A stretch of DNA of 26,272 nucleotides from an uncultured Mycoplasmatota bacterium (lineage in GTDB: Bacteria > Bacillota_I > Bacilli_A > RF39 > UBA660): assembly GCA_900551925.1 (NCBI GenBank), contig URXR01000009.1, positions 1 to 26,272 of the forward strand, read 5' to 3'. Shown here piece by piece: positions 7,443 to 15,157 of the stretch. The translations under genes and the position numbers were made by a program. The notes below the pieces were generated by a model that was not told where the DNA came from, made no database searches, and was given only the letters and a program-made list of their open reading frames with translations. The number at the start of each line of letters is the position of its first letter. The first letter of the stretch is position 1.

Positions 7443-8090
7443 ATGAATGGTGATGGCCTTACTAATAAACAATTTATTACTATTGCACTTATTATAGTTA
7501 TATGTGGAATTGCTATAGTAGGACATGACTATTTTATGGCAAAGAGAGCAGGAGTATATGAAGATATGAGTATTTTGCTTTCACAAGAGCCAGAAATGGT
7601 AGAGGATCAAGGAGATGGCACTACTAGAGTAGTTGGTGATACTTCAGGGAAAGTTAGGAAGAAAAATGTAACATATAATTATGCTGGAAGACTTAAAATT
7701 CCTGATATTGGACTTAATCGAGGATTTATGAAATATGGACAAAGTGGTAATAATGTAGATCAAAATATAGCAGTAATGCAAGGTTCTACTTATCCTGATG
7801 ATAGATATAGTCATATGATTATAGCAGGACATTCTGGTTCTGGTTGGAATGCATTTTTTACAGATCTTGATAAGTTATCGCTTGGAGCTTTTGCTTATAT
7901 TACCTATAATGGTAAAGAGTATAAGTATGAACTTATTAGAATACATAAAGATAAACAAAGTGATGGAGGAATTGATGTATATAGACACAGTAGTAAGAAG
8001 CATTTGACATTAGTTACTTGTAGTAGACCAGATTTTCATACTTATTATTTGGTTTTAACATTTGAACTTGTTTCAGAATATAAGACATAA
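7443..8090 (+). CDS. Sortase family cysteine transpeptidase
   Basis: Sortases cleave a sorting motif on secreted proteins and join them to the cell wall or to other proteins. This 215-residue protein has an N-terminal membrane anchor (about 10-28) and a sortase domain from about residue 78. The domain begins with YAGRLKIPDIGLNRGF and has the catalytic His in IIAGHSGSGWNAFF (His130) and the catalytic Cys in LTLVTC (Cys193). The arginine usually found several residues after the Cys, before the last strand, is not in its place: the sequence there is HTYYLVLTFEL. The only nearby Arg is two residues after the Cys. The ATG has a GAGGTG ribosome binding site. No substrate with an LPXTG-like motif lies in this window. 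Confidence 0.9.
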   Translation: MNGDGLTNKQFITIALIIVICGIAIVGHDYFMAKRAGVYEDMSILLSQEPEMVEDQGDGTTRVVGDTSGKVRKKNVTYNYAGRLKIPDIGLNRGFMKYGQSGNNVDQNIAVMQGSTYPDDRYSHMIIAGHSGSGWNAFFTDLDKLSLGAFAYITYNGKEYKYELIRIHKDKQSDGGIDVYRHSSKKHLTLVTCSRPDFHTYYLVLTFELVSEYKT

Positions 8091-8141
8091 AATTTTGATA
8101 TAAAATTTAATTATAAATACTAGAATAAGGAGGGATAAAAG

Positions 8142-8912
8142 ATGACTGAGTATTCTTTTTGGGAAAGAATTTCAACAATTTTTGATATGGTTATATCATC
8201 GACATTTTTTATTTCTCTTTTAGTAATTATAATTTTAACAATAGTTATTTTAATTGTTAATTCAAAAGTAAAAAGTAAAATACCTAAGTATTTATCAGCT
8301 TTAGCATATGTTGTTATTATGGTTTATGTAATAATAAAATATGGTAGCTATGTGCTTTCAATAAATGATAGTTTTATAGAGAAAGTATTTTCGGCGATGT
8401 ATTTTCCTAATTTAATTACTTATTTATGTATGTTGATGGTTACAATATTTATTCTAATTACTACTTTTATTAGTAAGAATTATTCATTTGTTGTAAAAAT
8501 AGGAAATATTGTTAGTTTTAGTCTGATGTGGTTTTTATTTGTTTTAATTTTAGATGTAGTAAAAAGTAATAATATTGATATATATGATGTAACTTCTATT
8601 TATTCTGATAGTACTTTAATGATACTTTTACAAGCTAGTACTTATATTTTCTTTATTTGGATGGGATTACTTCTTATGAATTTTATTGTTAGAAAAATAA
8701 CTTTTGCTATGGAACATAAAAAAAATAATAATATTAATATTAATAATAATATTAATAATCAGGTTACTGTAAATGTTTCAGAAAATGACCCTACAGATGA
8801 AATTAGGGATTATAGTGATGCAGAGTTTCAAGCGGGATATGTTAACTTGGAGAAGAAGAAAAAATATGATGAATATCGGGAAATTTTAAATCATAAGGAT
8901 ATTGACGGATAA
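8142..8912 (+). CDS. Unknown five-span membrane protein with Asn-rich linker
   Basis: This 256-residue protein has five predicted membrane segments (about 20-39, 50-68, 88-110, 115-140, 158-182). An Asn/Ile-rich low-complexity stretch follows at 195-210, then an acidic and Lys-rich C-terminal tail likely in the cytosol. I do not recognise the family. The ATG has a strong AAGGAGGG ribosome binding site, and the gene lies 51 bases after the sortase in the same direction with no terminator between, so they may be cotranscribed. It is followed by a strong terminator. Confidence 0.75.
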   Translation: MTEYSFWERISTIFDMVISSTFFISLLVIIILTIVILIVNSKVKSKIPKYLSALAYVVIMVYVIIKYGSYVLSINDSFIEKVFSAMYFPNLITYLCMLMVTIFILITTFISKNYSFVVKIGNIVSFSLMWFLFVLILDVVKSNNIDIYDVTSIYSDSTLMILLQASTYIFFIWMGLLLMNFIVRKITFAMEHKKNNNININNNINNQVTVNVSENDPTDEIRDYSDAEFQAGYVNLEKKKKYDEYREILNHKDIDG

Positions 8913-8924
8913 TTTTACACAACT

Positions 8925-8960
8925 AAAACTGTAAATTGCTTTACAGTTTTTCTTTTCTTT
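8925..8960 (+). terminator. Intrinsic terminator
   Basis: A perfect 11-bp stem, AAAACTGTAAA (8925-8935) with its complement at 8940-8950, has a TTGC loop and is followed by a T-rich tail. It ends the sortase and membrane-protein unit. Confidence 0.85.
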
Positions 8961-8972
8961 AGTTTTAGTTTT

Positions 8973-8981
8973 TGTTATACT
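8973..8981 (+). promoter_or_regulatory. tkt extended -10 promoter element
   Basis: TGTTATACT is an extended -10 (TG, one base, TATACT). The -35 region is only T-rich. A second TATAAT at 8983-8988 is too close to the ribosome binding site to serve easily. Confidence 0.4.
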
Positions 8982-9002
8982 TTATAATAGGAGTGATATA
9001 AT

Positions 9003-11012
9003 ATGGCAATTATTAATGTTAATAAAATTAATCGTGATATTAGTTTGGATTTAAAAGTTATTAATAATATTAAAGCTTTAGGTATTGATATGATTAATAC
9101 TGCTGGTAGTGGTCATCCAGGAATTGTTTTAGGAGCTGCTCCAATTATTTATGAGCTTTATAGTAAACATTTAGTATTTGATAGAGATAATCCTGATTAT
9201 ATTAATAGAGATCGATTTATAATGTCGGCAGGACATGGGTCAGCACTTTTATATGCAACACTTTTTATGAGTGGCTTTCCTTTAACTATTTCAGATTTGA
9301 AAAATTTTAGAAAGTATGGTTCTAAAACACCAGGACATCCAGAGGTTTTTGTAACGCCAGGAGTTGATGTGAGTACTGGGCCTTTAGGAGAAGGATTTGC
9401 GACAGCAGTTGGAATGGCGATTGGGGAAGCTTATTTAAATCAAAAGTTTAAAAGTAATAAAACTAGCTTGATTGATCATTATACTTATTGTCTTTGTAGT
9501 GATGGCGATTTAATGGAAGGAATTTCTTATGAAGCTTCCGCTATTGCAGGGAATTTAGGATTAGGAAAACTAATAGTTTTATATGATTCAAACAATGTTA
9601 GTTTAGATGGTGATACTAAAGATACTTTAAGTGAAAATGTTTTAGATAGATTTAAAGCTCTTAATTGGGATACACATTTGGTTTTAGATGCTTATGATTT
9701 AGAGGCTTTAGATGATGCTATTGTAAAAGCTAAAGAAGAGAGTAGTAAGCCTTCAATTATTGAGATAAAAACAACTCTTGGTAAAGATTCTAAGTATCAA
9801 AATACTAATTTAGTTCATGGCAAACCTTTAGAAAAAGATGATATTAAAAGAATAAAGAAAAAATTGAAGATTAGGGATGTTGAATATACAGTTTTATCTG
9901 ATGCTTATGATTATATGAAAAAAACTATTGATGAAAGGGTAAAACCAGAGCTGAAAAAATGGGAAAAGAATAAGGAAAAATTATGTTCGAGATTATCTAA
10001 AGAGTTAGTTTTAGACTTTGAGAAAATAATAAATGGAGAAATAGATATTGATTTAAAGAAAAGTATTTTTAAACTAGATGCTAATAAATCATATTCAGGA
10101 AGAGATATTTCTAGTCATATTATAAATAAACTTAATAAATATGATATCATGTGTGTTAATACGGATACCAGAAGTTCTACTAAAGCATATTTTAGTAAAG
10201 AAGATGATTTTACTTCGAAAAACTATAGTGGTAAAAACATTAATTGTGGAGTTAGAGAACTAGCTAGTAGTGCTATTTTAAATGGTCTTTTACTTATGAA
10301 TATTAGAGGTATTACGTCAACATTTTTAGCTTTTTCTAATTATATGATTCCTAGTATTAGAATGGCTAGTTTGATGAATCTTAGTACTTTGTATGTGTTT
10401 ACTCATGATAGTGTTTTAATAGGAGAAGATGGTCCTAGTCATCAACCTATTGAACAAATTGATATGCTTAGAAGTATTTTTGGAGTTACTGTTTTTAGAC
10501 CATGTGATAGGAATGAAATGATTGCTGCTTATAAATATGCTTTTGCTTCTAAAGGTCCGGTAGTTATTATAGCTAGTAAAGAAGTACTTCCTAATTTAGA
10601 AAATACTGATATTAATAAAGTTAGTAAGGGTGGATATTTACTTAAATCAGGAGAAGATGATGAGGTTTGTATTATTGCTAGTGGTAGTGAAGTAGATATT
10701 GCTTTAAAGGTTAGTGAGGCTTTAGATAAGCATATGATTAGTTCTAGAGTAGTAAGTATGCCATCGTTGGAACTTTTTCTAAAACAAAAACAAGAAGAAA
10801 AAGAAAAATTACTACCTATAGATATGAAAAAGGTAGTAATAGAACTTTCTTCTTGTCAGAGTTATTATAAATTATTAGATCATGATGATTTAGTATTTAA
10901 TGTTACAGATTATGCTAAGAGTGGTAGTAAGGATGAACTTATTGAAAAATTGAAATTTGATCCTTCTAGTATTACAGAAGAGATATTAGCGAGTATTAAA
11001 CAAAGAAAGTAG
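9003..11012 (+). CDS. tkt: Transketolase
   Basis: Transketolase is the thiamine-diphosphate enzyme of the pentose phosphate pathway that moves two-carbon units between sugar phosphates. At 669 residues it has full family length. Visible landmarks are GSGHPG (His38), SAGHGS (His78), GSKTPGHPE, STGPLGEGFA, the thiamine motif SDGDLMEG (from 166) with its downstream Asn, the catalytic Glu in GVRELAS (Glu419), and FTHDS with EDGPSHQP (His468, His480). The ATG has a GGAGTGAT ribosome binding site. The last 17 bases overlap the end of the convergent VrrA/YqfQ-like gene. In a spore-forming gut bacterium without visible oxidative-branch genes nearby, it probably serves pentose use and ribose supply; that is inference. 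Confidence 0.97.
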   Translation: MAIINVNKINRDISLDLKVINNIKALGIDMINTAGSGHPGIVLGAAPIIYELYSKHLVFDRDNPDYINRDRFIMSAGHGSALLYATLFMSGFPLTISDLKNFRKYGSKTPGHPEVFVTPGVDVSTGPLGEGFATAVGMAIGEAYLNQKFKSNKTSLIDHYTYCLCSDGDLMEGISYEASAIAGNLGLGKLIVLYDSNNVSLDGDTKDTLSENVLDRFKALNWDTHLVLDAYDLEALDDAIVKAKEESSKPSIIEIKTTLGKDSKYQNTNLVHGKPLEKDDIKRIKKKLKIRDVEYTVLSDAYDYMKKTIDERVKPELKKWEKNKEKLCSRLSKELVLDFEKIINGEIDIDLKKSIFKLDANKSYSGRDISSHIINKLNKYDIMCVNTDTRSSTKAYFSKEDDFTSKNYSGKNINCGVRELASSAILNGLLLMNIRGITSTFLAFSNYMIPSIRMASLMNLSTLYVFTHDSVLIGEDGPSHQPIEQIDMLRSIFGVTVFRPCDRNEMIAAYKYAFASKGPVVIIASKEVLPNLENTDINKVSKGGYLLKSGEDDEVCIIASGSEVDIALKVSEALDKHMISSRVVSMPSLELFLKQKQEEKEKLLPIDMKKVVIELSSCQSYYKLLDHDDLVFNVTDYAKSGSKDELIEKLKFDPSSITEEILASIKQRK

Positions 11013-11439
11013 GAGAATTACTATTTTCTTTGTTTTGGGTTAGAGAACTTTGATTGGTAGTAGTTTCGGCTTGCTCATTTACATTTGTTTTAGTGTCATT
11101 AGTGTTTATTTCTTTAATAACTCTAAACATTGTTTTAGCGTTATTCCACATAGGTTTTACTTGATAGAAAACAGGAATAGCTTGGTTGATGACTCCTAGG
11201 GTTTTGCTGGCGCCGTTAAGAAGAGATGAAAAAGTAACTTTGGAAGCAGTTTGGACTCCTAAAGCTCCGGTAGAAGCAACACCAGAAGCTGCTCTTCCTC
11301 CAAATAAAGAACTTAATCTAGGAAGCGATGCTTGTCTAAATGAAGCATTATTTGGCATCATATTAGGATTAATAGGCATAACAGGAATATTTCTATTGAA
11401 GTTTGGATTGGGATTAAAATTGTAATAGTTATTATTCAT
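10996..11439 (-). CDS. VrrA/YqfQ-like protein
   Basis: This 147-residue protein has a low-complexity Asn/Pro/Met-rich N terminus (NPNPNFNR, PINPNMMPNN). A central block (SSLLNGASKTLGVINQAI) is followed by the segment YQVKPMWNNAKTMFRVI and a Thr/Asn/Gln-rich tail. The layout and the VKPMWNNAKTMF segment resemble the YqfQ/VrrA family of Bacillus, in which the N-terminal repeats vary in number; the biochemical role of the family is unknown. The ATG at 11437-11439 has an AGGAGG ribosome binding site. A TATACT sequence just upstream may be its -10. The 3' end overlaps tkt by 17 bases. Confidence 0.75.
   Translation of the reverse strand: MNNNYYNFNPNPNFNRNIPVMPINPNMMPNNASFRQASLPRLSSLFGGRAASGVASTGALGVQTASKVTFSSLLNGASKTLGVINQAIPVFYQVKPMWNNAKTMFRVIKEINTNDTKTNVNEQAETTTNQSSLTQNKENSNSPTFFV
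10998..11035. terminator. Hairpin in the tkt/yqfQ-like overlap
   Basis: Positions 10998-11012 pair with 11021-11035 over 15 positions with one G-T pair and an 8-base loop. The hairpin spans the tkt stop and the coding end of the minus-strand gene. The arms are A-rich and T-rich, but no long T tail follows on either side, so termination in both directions is plausible rather than certain. Confidence 0.5.
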
Positions 11440-11484
11440 AGCATTTTCCTCCTAGTATAATGTATGTTTTTGTCCTTGAAAAAG

Positions 11485-11508
11485 CGACAATTTTTAAACT
11501 TTTATAAC
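11485..11508 (+). repeat. 24-base direct repeat, copy 1
   Basis: This 24-base sequence (from CGACAATTTT to TTTATAAC) is identical to 12863-12886. It lies 41 bases upstream of the -35 of the phase-variable glycine-rich gene and also about 45 bases upstream of the divergent VrrA/YqfQ-like gene. It is a candidate regulator-binding site. Confidence 0.7.
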
Positions 11509-11548
11509 AAAAAGTTAAAAATAATTAGTTAAATATAGTAGGAAGAAC

Positions 11549-11577
11549 TTGTTTTTTATTGTGATAAGATATATAAT
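11549..11577 (+). promoter_or_regulatory. Promoter of the phase-variable glycine-rich gene
   Basis: TTGTTT (11549-11554) and TATAAT (11572-11577) are 17 bases apart. The expected transcription start near 11584 leaves a leader of about 30 bases before the ATG at 11615, which supports that ATG and not the TTG at 11655 as the start. Confidence 0.65.
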
Positions 11578-11614
11578 GGATATGTATACAAAACTAAAGA
11601 AAGTAGTGGTAAAA

Positions 11615-12818
11615 ATGAGAAAACTAAGAGAAATTTCCGCTAAGAAAAATAGACTTGGGGGGGGGGTACTTTTATAGAACTTTAAATAAAGATGTAAAGG
11701 AAATAAATAAAGTATTTTTATCTTTATTTAGTGTTGGAATAATATTAGTTGCTATATTCGTTGGAGTAAATATAACAAAAACATCATATGCTCTTTTTAG
11801 TGATAAAATAGTTGGAGAAAAGACAATAGAGGTAGAAGTAATTACAGAAGATAATTGGGAATATAGCTATACTGGTTCTTCTCAAACCTTTATTGTTCCT
11901 TATGATGGAACATATAAAATAGAGCTTTGGGGTGCTAGTTTGCAATACCAAAATAATGTTGGAACGATTGATTATAGATATGGAGCTTATACAAGTGGAG
12001 AAATAGAATTAAATAAGAATGAAGAATTATATATATATGTCGGAGAGATGGGTACTAGACAAGATATAAATACTACTTATAATGGTGGAGGTTCTTCAAG
12101 TAAAGGTAGCTATGGGGCAGGTGGGGCTCAATATTATCAAAATTATTCAGGAGGAGGAGCAACAGATATAAGATTAGTAAGTGGTTCTTGGAATAATGTG
12201 AATTCACTTAGAAGTAGAATAATGGTAGCTGCTGGTTCTGGTAGAGGTTCTAGAGGTGGAGGAATTTCTTCAGAAAATACGAGTAATTTAAATACTAGTT
12301 GTAATATTTCTAGTCCAGTATATTATACTTATGGTGCTAGTCAAACTGCTGGAGGTTATGGAAGTAAAGGAGGTTTAGCTGGTAGCTTTGGAATTGGTGG
12401 TAATGGTGAAGTAACTACTTTATATTATGGTTCTTCTGGTGGGGGTGGAGGTTACTATGGAGGAGGCGGAGGTTATTCTCCGGTTTGGAGTAGTCTTACT
12501 ACAGATGATAGATGCGCAGTTGGTCACTCTTCGGGAGGCTCTTCATATATATCAGGACATACAGGATGTGTTGCAATAACAAGTGAAAATAGTACTACTC
12601 CAAAAAATGGATGTACAACAGGAACTACTAATAACAATTGTTCTATTCATTATAGTGAGAAAGTATTTACTAATACTGTTATGATAGATGGAGATGGATA
12701 TAACTGGACTAATGTAAAAAACGATTTAACTTTAATGCCTAATCCTGAAGGAGATTTTTTTGAAAGTGAAAAAGGATTAGAGGGAAACGGTTATGCTAAA
12801 ATAACTTTAGTTTATTAA
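11615..12818 (+). CDS. Phase-variable glycine-rich exported protein (out of frame in this sequence, G10 tract)
   Basis: A promoter, a GTGGT ribosome binding site and an ATG at 11615 open a frame that runs MRKLREISAKKNRL, enters a run of ten G and stops at TAG 11675-11677 after 20 codons. The main body is in the next frame. With nine G the two join into a 400-residue protein. Its N terminus is basic with a membrane segment (about 32-53), followed by TSYALFSD and GEKTIEVEV, an export module resembling SipW-dependent signal peptides. A glycine-rich domain of the PF12810 type fills the rest (YSYTGSSQTF, NGGGSSS, GGGATDIRL, GGSSYISG) and ends in GNGYAKITLVY. A TTG at 11655 could open the body frame, but it has no ribosome binding site. 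The protein is related to the one at 1-2066, without its C-terminal domains. A sequencing error in the tract cannot be excluded. Confidence 0.85.
11657..11666 (+). repeat. Poly-G tract (G10), candidate phase-variation switch
   Basis: Ten consecutive G occur in a strongly AT-rich genome, 14 codons into the gene. Tract lengths of 3n (9, 12) put the ATG at 11615 in frame with the body; ten does not. Such tracts change length by slipped-strand mispairing. Confidence 0.9.
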
Positions 12819-12862
12819 TTTTATAAAAATATATCAGACTTATTATTTTTATTTGTAAATGA

Positions 12863-12886
12863 CGACAATTTTTAAACTTTTATAAC
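12863..12886 (+). repeat. 24-base direct repeat, copy 2
   Basis: Identical to 11485-11508. Here it ends 7 bases before the -35 of the pilC-type operon promoter, the position of an activator or upstream element. Confidence 0.7.
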
Positions 12887-12893
12887 TTGATGA

Positions 12894-12922
12894 TTGACTA
12901 TATTTTTTAAATAAGTTAAAAT
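12894..12922 (+). promoter_or_regulatory. Promoter of the pilC-type / prepilin peptidase operon
   Basis: TTGACT (12894-12899) and TAAAAT (12917-12922) are 17 bases apart. This is a strong sigma-A type promoter directly after the 24-base repeat. Confidence 0.65.
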
Positions 12923-12953
12923 TAATATGAATAATAAGTGAGGTGTTTTTGCT

Positions 12954-14357
12954 ATGGATAATCAAAATCCTAATAATAATCAAAATGGTAATATGGAACC
13001 TATGGAGAAAAATATGAATCAAGCTAACAACCAAGATATTAACCAAGTTAATAATCAAGGAAATGCTCCGGTTCAAAATACTGGAGTTCCAAGTCCTGAT
13101 TCAGTTTTAAGAGGAAAAAATGAAACTCTTCAAGCTGATACCATAACAAAAAAGACAAAGTATAAATATCGAGTTGAAAATAATAAAGGAAAAAGATTTT
13201 ATGGATATTTAGATGCTTATAATCAAGCAGAAGTAGTGTCTTATTTACAAAATGAAGGTTATAAAATAATAAAAATTGAACCTCAAAATTCAATTCTTTC
13301 ATTAAAAATAGGTGGTGGTAAGCTTAATTATTCAGAACTTGCTTTTATGCTTACTCAACTTTCTACTTATTTAAAAGCAGGAATACCTCTTATTGAAGCG
13401 ATTAGGATTTTAGAGAAACAATCAGTTAAAGCAGAAAAGAAAAGAATATATTCTAATATTATTTATGAACTATCTAAAGGGGAAAGTTTTTCTAATGCTT
13501 TACAATCACAAGGAAATGTTTTTCCACCTCTTTTAATAAATATGGTTAGAACTTCAGAATTAACGGGAGATTTAACTGAAATCTTAGATGATATGCAACA
13601 ATACTACGATTCAATTGATAGAACTAGAAAGCAAGCTATTAGTGCAATGATTTATCCATCAATTTTATTTGTATTTGCTATATGTGTATTAGTATTTATC
13701 CTTGCTTATGTAATTCCGTCTTTTGTAACATTGTTTGAACAAAATAATGCTGAACTTCCTGGTATTACTAAAGTAGTATTAGCAGTAAGTGGAGTTATAA
13801 CGGATTATAAATTTTGGATAATAGGAATTTTATTAGTACTTACTATAACAACATTATTATTATATAAATATGTAAGACCATTTAGAAAAACACTTCAAAC
13901 TTTAATTATGAAATTACCTGGTTTTGGAAATATAATTATTTATCGTGAAGTTACAATGTTTACTAAAACATTTGCTTCTTTATTAAATCATAATGTATTT
14001 ATTACAGAATCAATGACTATTTTAAGATCAGTGTCTAATAATGAAGTGTTTAAAGATATAATTGATGAATCATTAGAATATTTAGCTAAAGGTGCTAAAA
14101 TTAGTGATGCCTTTGAAGATAAATGGGCTTTCCCTGTTGTAGCTTATGAAATGTTAGTTACTGGGGAAAATACGGGAAGACTTCCAATGATGATGAGTTA
14201 TGTAGCAGATTATTATGAAGATTTGCATGCTAATACTGTTAAGAGAATAAATACTTTTATCGAACCTTTAATGATTATATTTATTGCTATAATTGTAGGA
14301 ATAGTAGTGGTATCTGTTATTGTTCCAATGTTTGATTTCTATGGTACTATTTTATAG
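12954..14357 (+). CDS. Type II secretion F / PilC / ComGB-family inner membrane protein
   Basis: This protein is the membrane platform of type IV pilus, type II secretion or competence pseudopilus machines, where it couples the assembly ATPase to pilin polymerisation. The 467 residues begin with an Asn/Gln-rich low-complexity region (1-60) not typical of the family. A PilC-like N-terminal segment follows (YRVENNKGKRFYGYLDA), then two T2SSF domains (about 127-255 and 332-457). Each domain carries the family pattern (LSTYLKAGIPLIEAI, FASLLNHNVFITESM; TSELTGDLTEIL, TGENTGRLPMMM). Membrane segments lie at about 232-254, 286-304 and 438-460. The ribosome binding site is GTGAGGTG. The next gene, a prepilin peptidase, starts 7 bases after the stop. 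No ATPase (PilB/ComGA) or classical prepilin is present in the window. Confidence 0.93.
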   Translation: MDNQNPNNNQNGNMEPMEKNMNQANNQDINQVNNQGNAPVQNTGVPSPDSVLRGKNETLQADTITKKTKYKYRVENNKGKRFYGYLDAYNQAEVVSYLQNEGYKIIKIEPQNSILSLKIGGGKLNYSELAFMLTQLSTYLKAGIPLIEAIRILEKQSVKAEKKRIYSNIIYELSKGESFSNALQSQGNVFPPLLINMVRTSELTGDLTEILDDMQQYYDSIDRTRKQAISAMIYPSILFVFAICVLVFILAYVIPSFVTLFEQNNAELPGITKVVLAVSGVITDYKFWIIGILLVLTITTLLLYKYVRPFRKTLQTLIMKLPGFGNIIIYREVTMFTKTFASLLNHNVFITESMTILRSVSNNEVFKDIIDESLEYLAKGAKISDAFEDKWAFPVVAYEMLVTGENTGRLPMMMSYVADYYEDLHANTVKRINTFIEPLMIIFIAIIVGIVVVSVIVPMFDFYGTIL

Positions 14358-14364
14358 GTGAGCT

Positions 14365-15132
14365 ATGGAGTTAGTATATTTGATATTATTCTTTATATTT
14401 GGACTTGTTTTTGGATCATTTTATAATGTAGTGGGGCTAAGATTATGTAAAGGAGAAAGTTTAATTTCTCCTGGTAGTCATTGCGTGAAATGTAATCATA
14501 AGTTAGGGTCTTCAGAGCTAATTCCGGTTTTTTCTTATATTTTTCTTAAAGGAAGATGCAAAAAATGTAAGGAAAAAATAAGTATTATGTATCCAGTTAT
14601 GGAACTTATAACAGGAGTACTTTTTGCTTTAAGTTATTATGTTTTTGGTTTTGATGATCAATTAATTTTAGCACTTTTAATGAGTTCGCTTTTTGTAATT
14701 GTGGTAGTTACTGATTTAAATTATTATATTATTTTAGATAGTATACTTGTAATATTTGGAGTTTTAGTTTTTGCTTATAATATAGTTACTAAAGGTTTTA
14801 TGGATGCTTGTACTTATGTTCTTTTTGGTTTTATTATGTTTATCTTTATGTTTTTATTAATGAAGCTTGGTAATATTATATTTAAGGAAGAAAGCTTAGG
14901 AGGAGGAGATATAAAATTACTGGGAGTTTTAGGAATGACTACTAATGTATTTATGTCTTTTATTTCTCTTAGTTTAGGAGCTTTTTTAGCACTTCCTGGT
15001 TCGCTTTATTTTTATTTTAAAAAGAAGGATAAAATTATACCTTTTGGACCTTTTATAATTGCAGGTTTTTTAATAATGCTTTTTATGCAAGTTAGTTTTT
15101 CAGAAATTATAGATTTTGTAACTTTTATTTAG
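14365..15132 (+). CDS. Prepilin peptidase (A24 family)
   Basis: This membrane aspartic protease cleaves the leader of type IV prepilins or pseudopilins and methylates the new N terminus. The 255-residue protein has the N-terminal SFYNVVGLRL motif. It has two CxxC pairs (Cys40/43 and Cys65/68) for zinc in the cytosolic loop, and the two catalytic aspartates, Asp117 in VTDLNYYII and Asp182 in LGGGDIKLLG. About seven membrane segments fill the remainder. It has the bifunctional form (with the CxxC domain), like Bacillus ComC or Gram-negative PilD. It is cotranscribed with the pilC-type gene (7-base gap, ribosome binding site AGGTGAG) and with the stub gene that follows. Confidence 0.95.
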   Translation: MELVYLILFFIFGLVFGSFYNVVGLRLCKGESLISPGSHCVKCNHKLGSSELIPVFSYIFLKGRCKKCKEKISIMYPVMELITGVLFALSYYVFGFDDQLILALLMSSLFVIVVVTDLNYYIILDSILVIFGVLVFAYNIVTKGFMDACTYVLFGFIMFIFMFLLMKLGNIIFKEESLGGGDIKLLGVLGMTTNVFMSFISLSLGAFLALPGSLYFYFKKKDKIIPFGPFIIAGFLIMLFMQVSFSEIIDFVTFI

Positions 15133-15157
15133 GATATATATATAATGGGTGATTTAG

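Noticed and set aside
11186..11425. Open frame antisense to the yqfQ-like gene
   Set aside because: No ribosome binding site, and the minus-strand gene has a good start and family resemblance.
11655..11657. TTG as start of the glycine-rich gene
   Set aside because: No ribosome binding site precedes it, while the ATG at 11615 has promoter, site and a fitting basic N terminus; reading from the TTG ignores the G tract.
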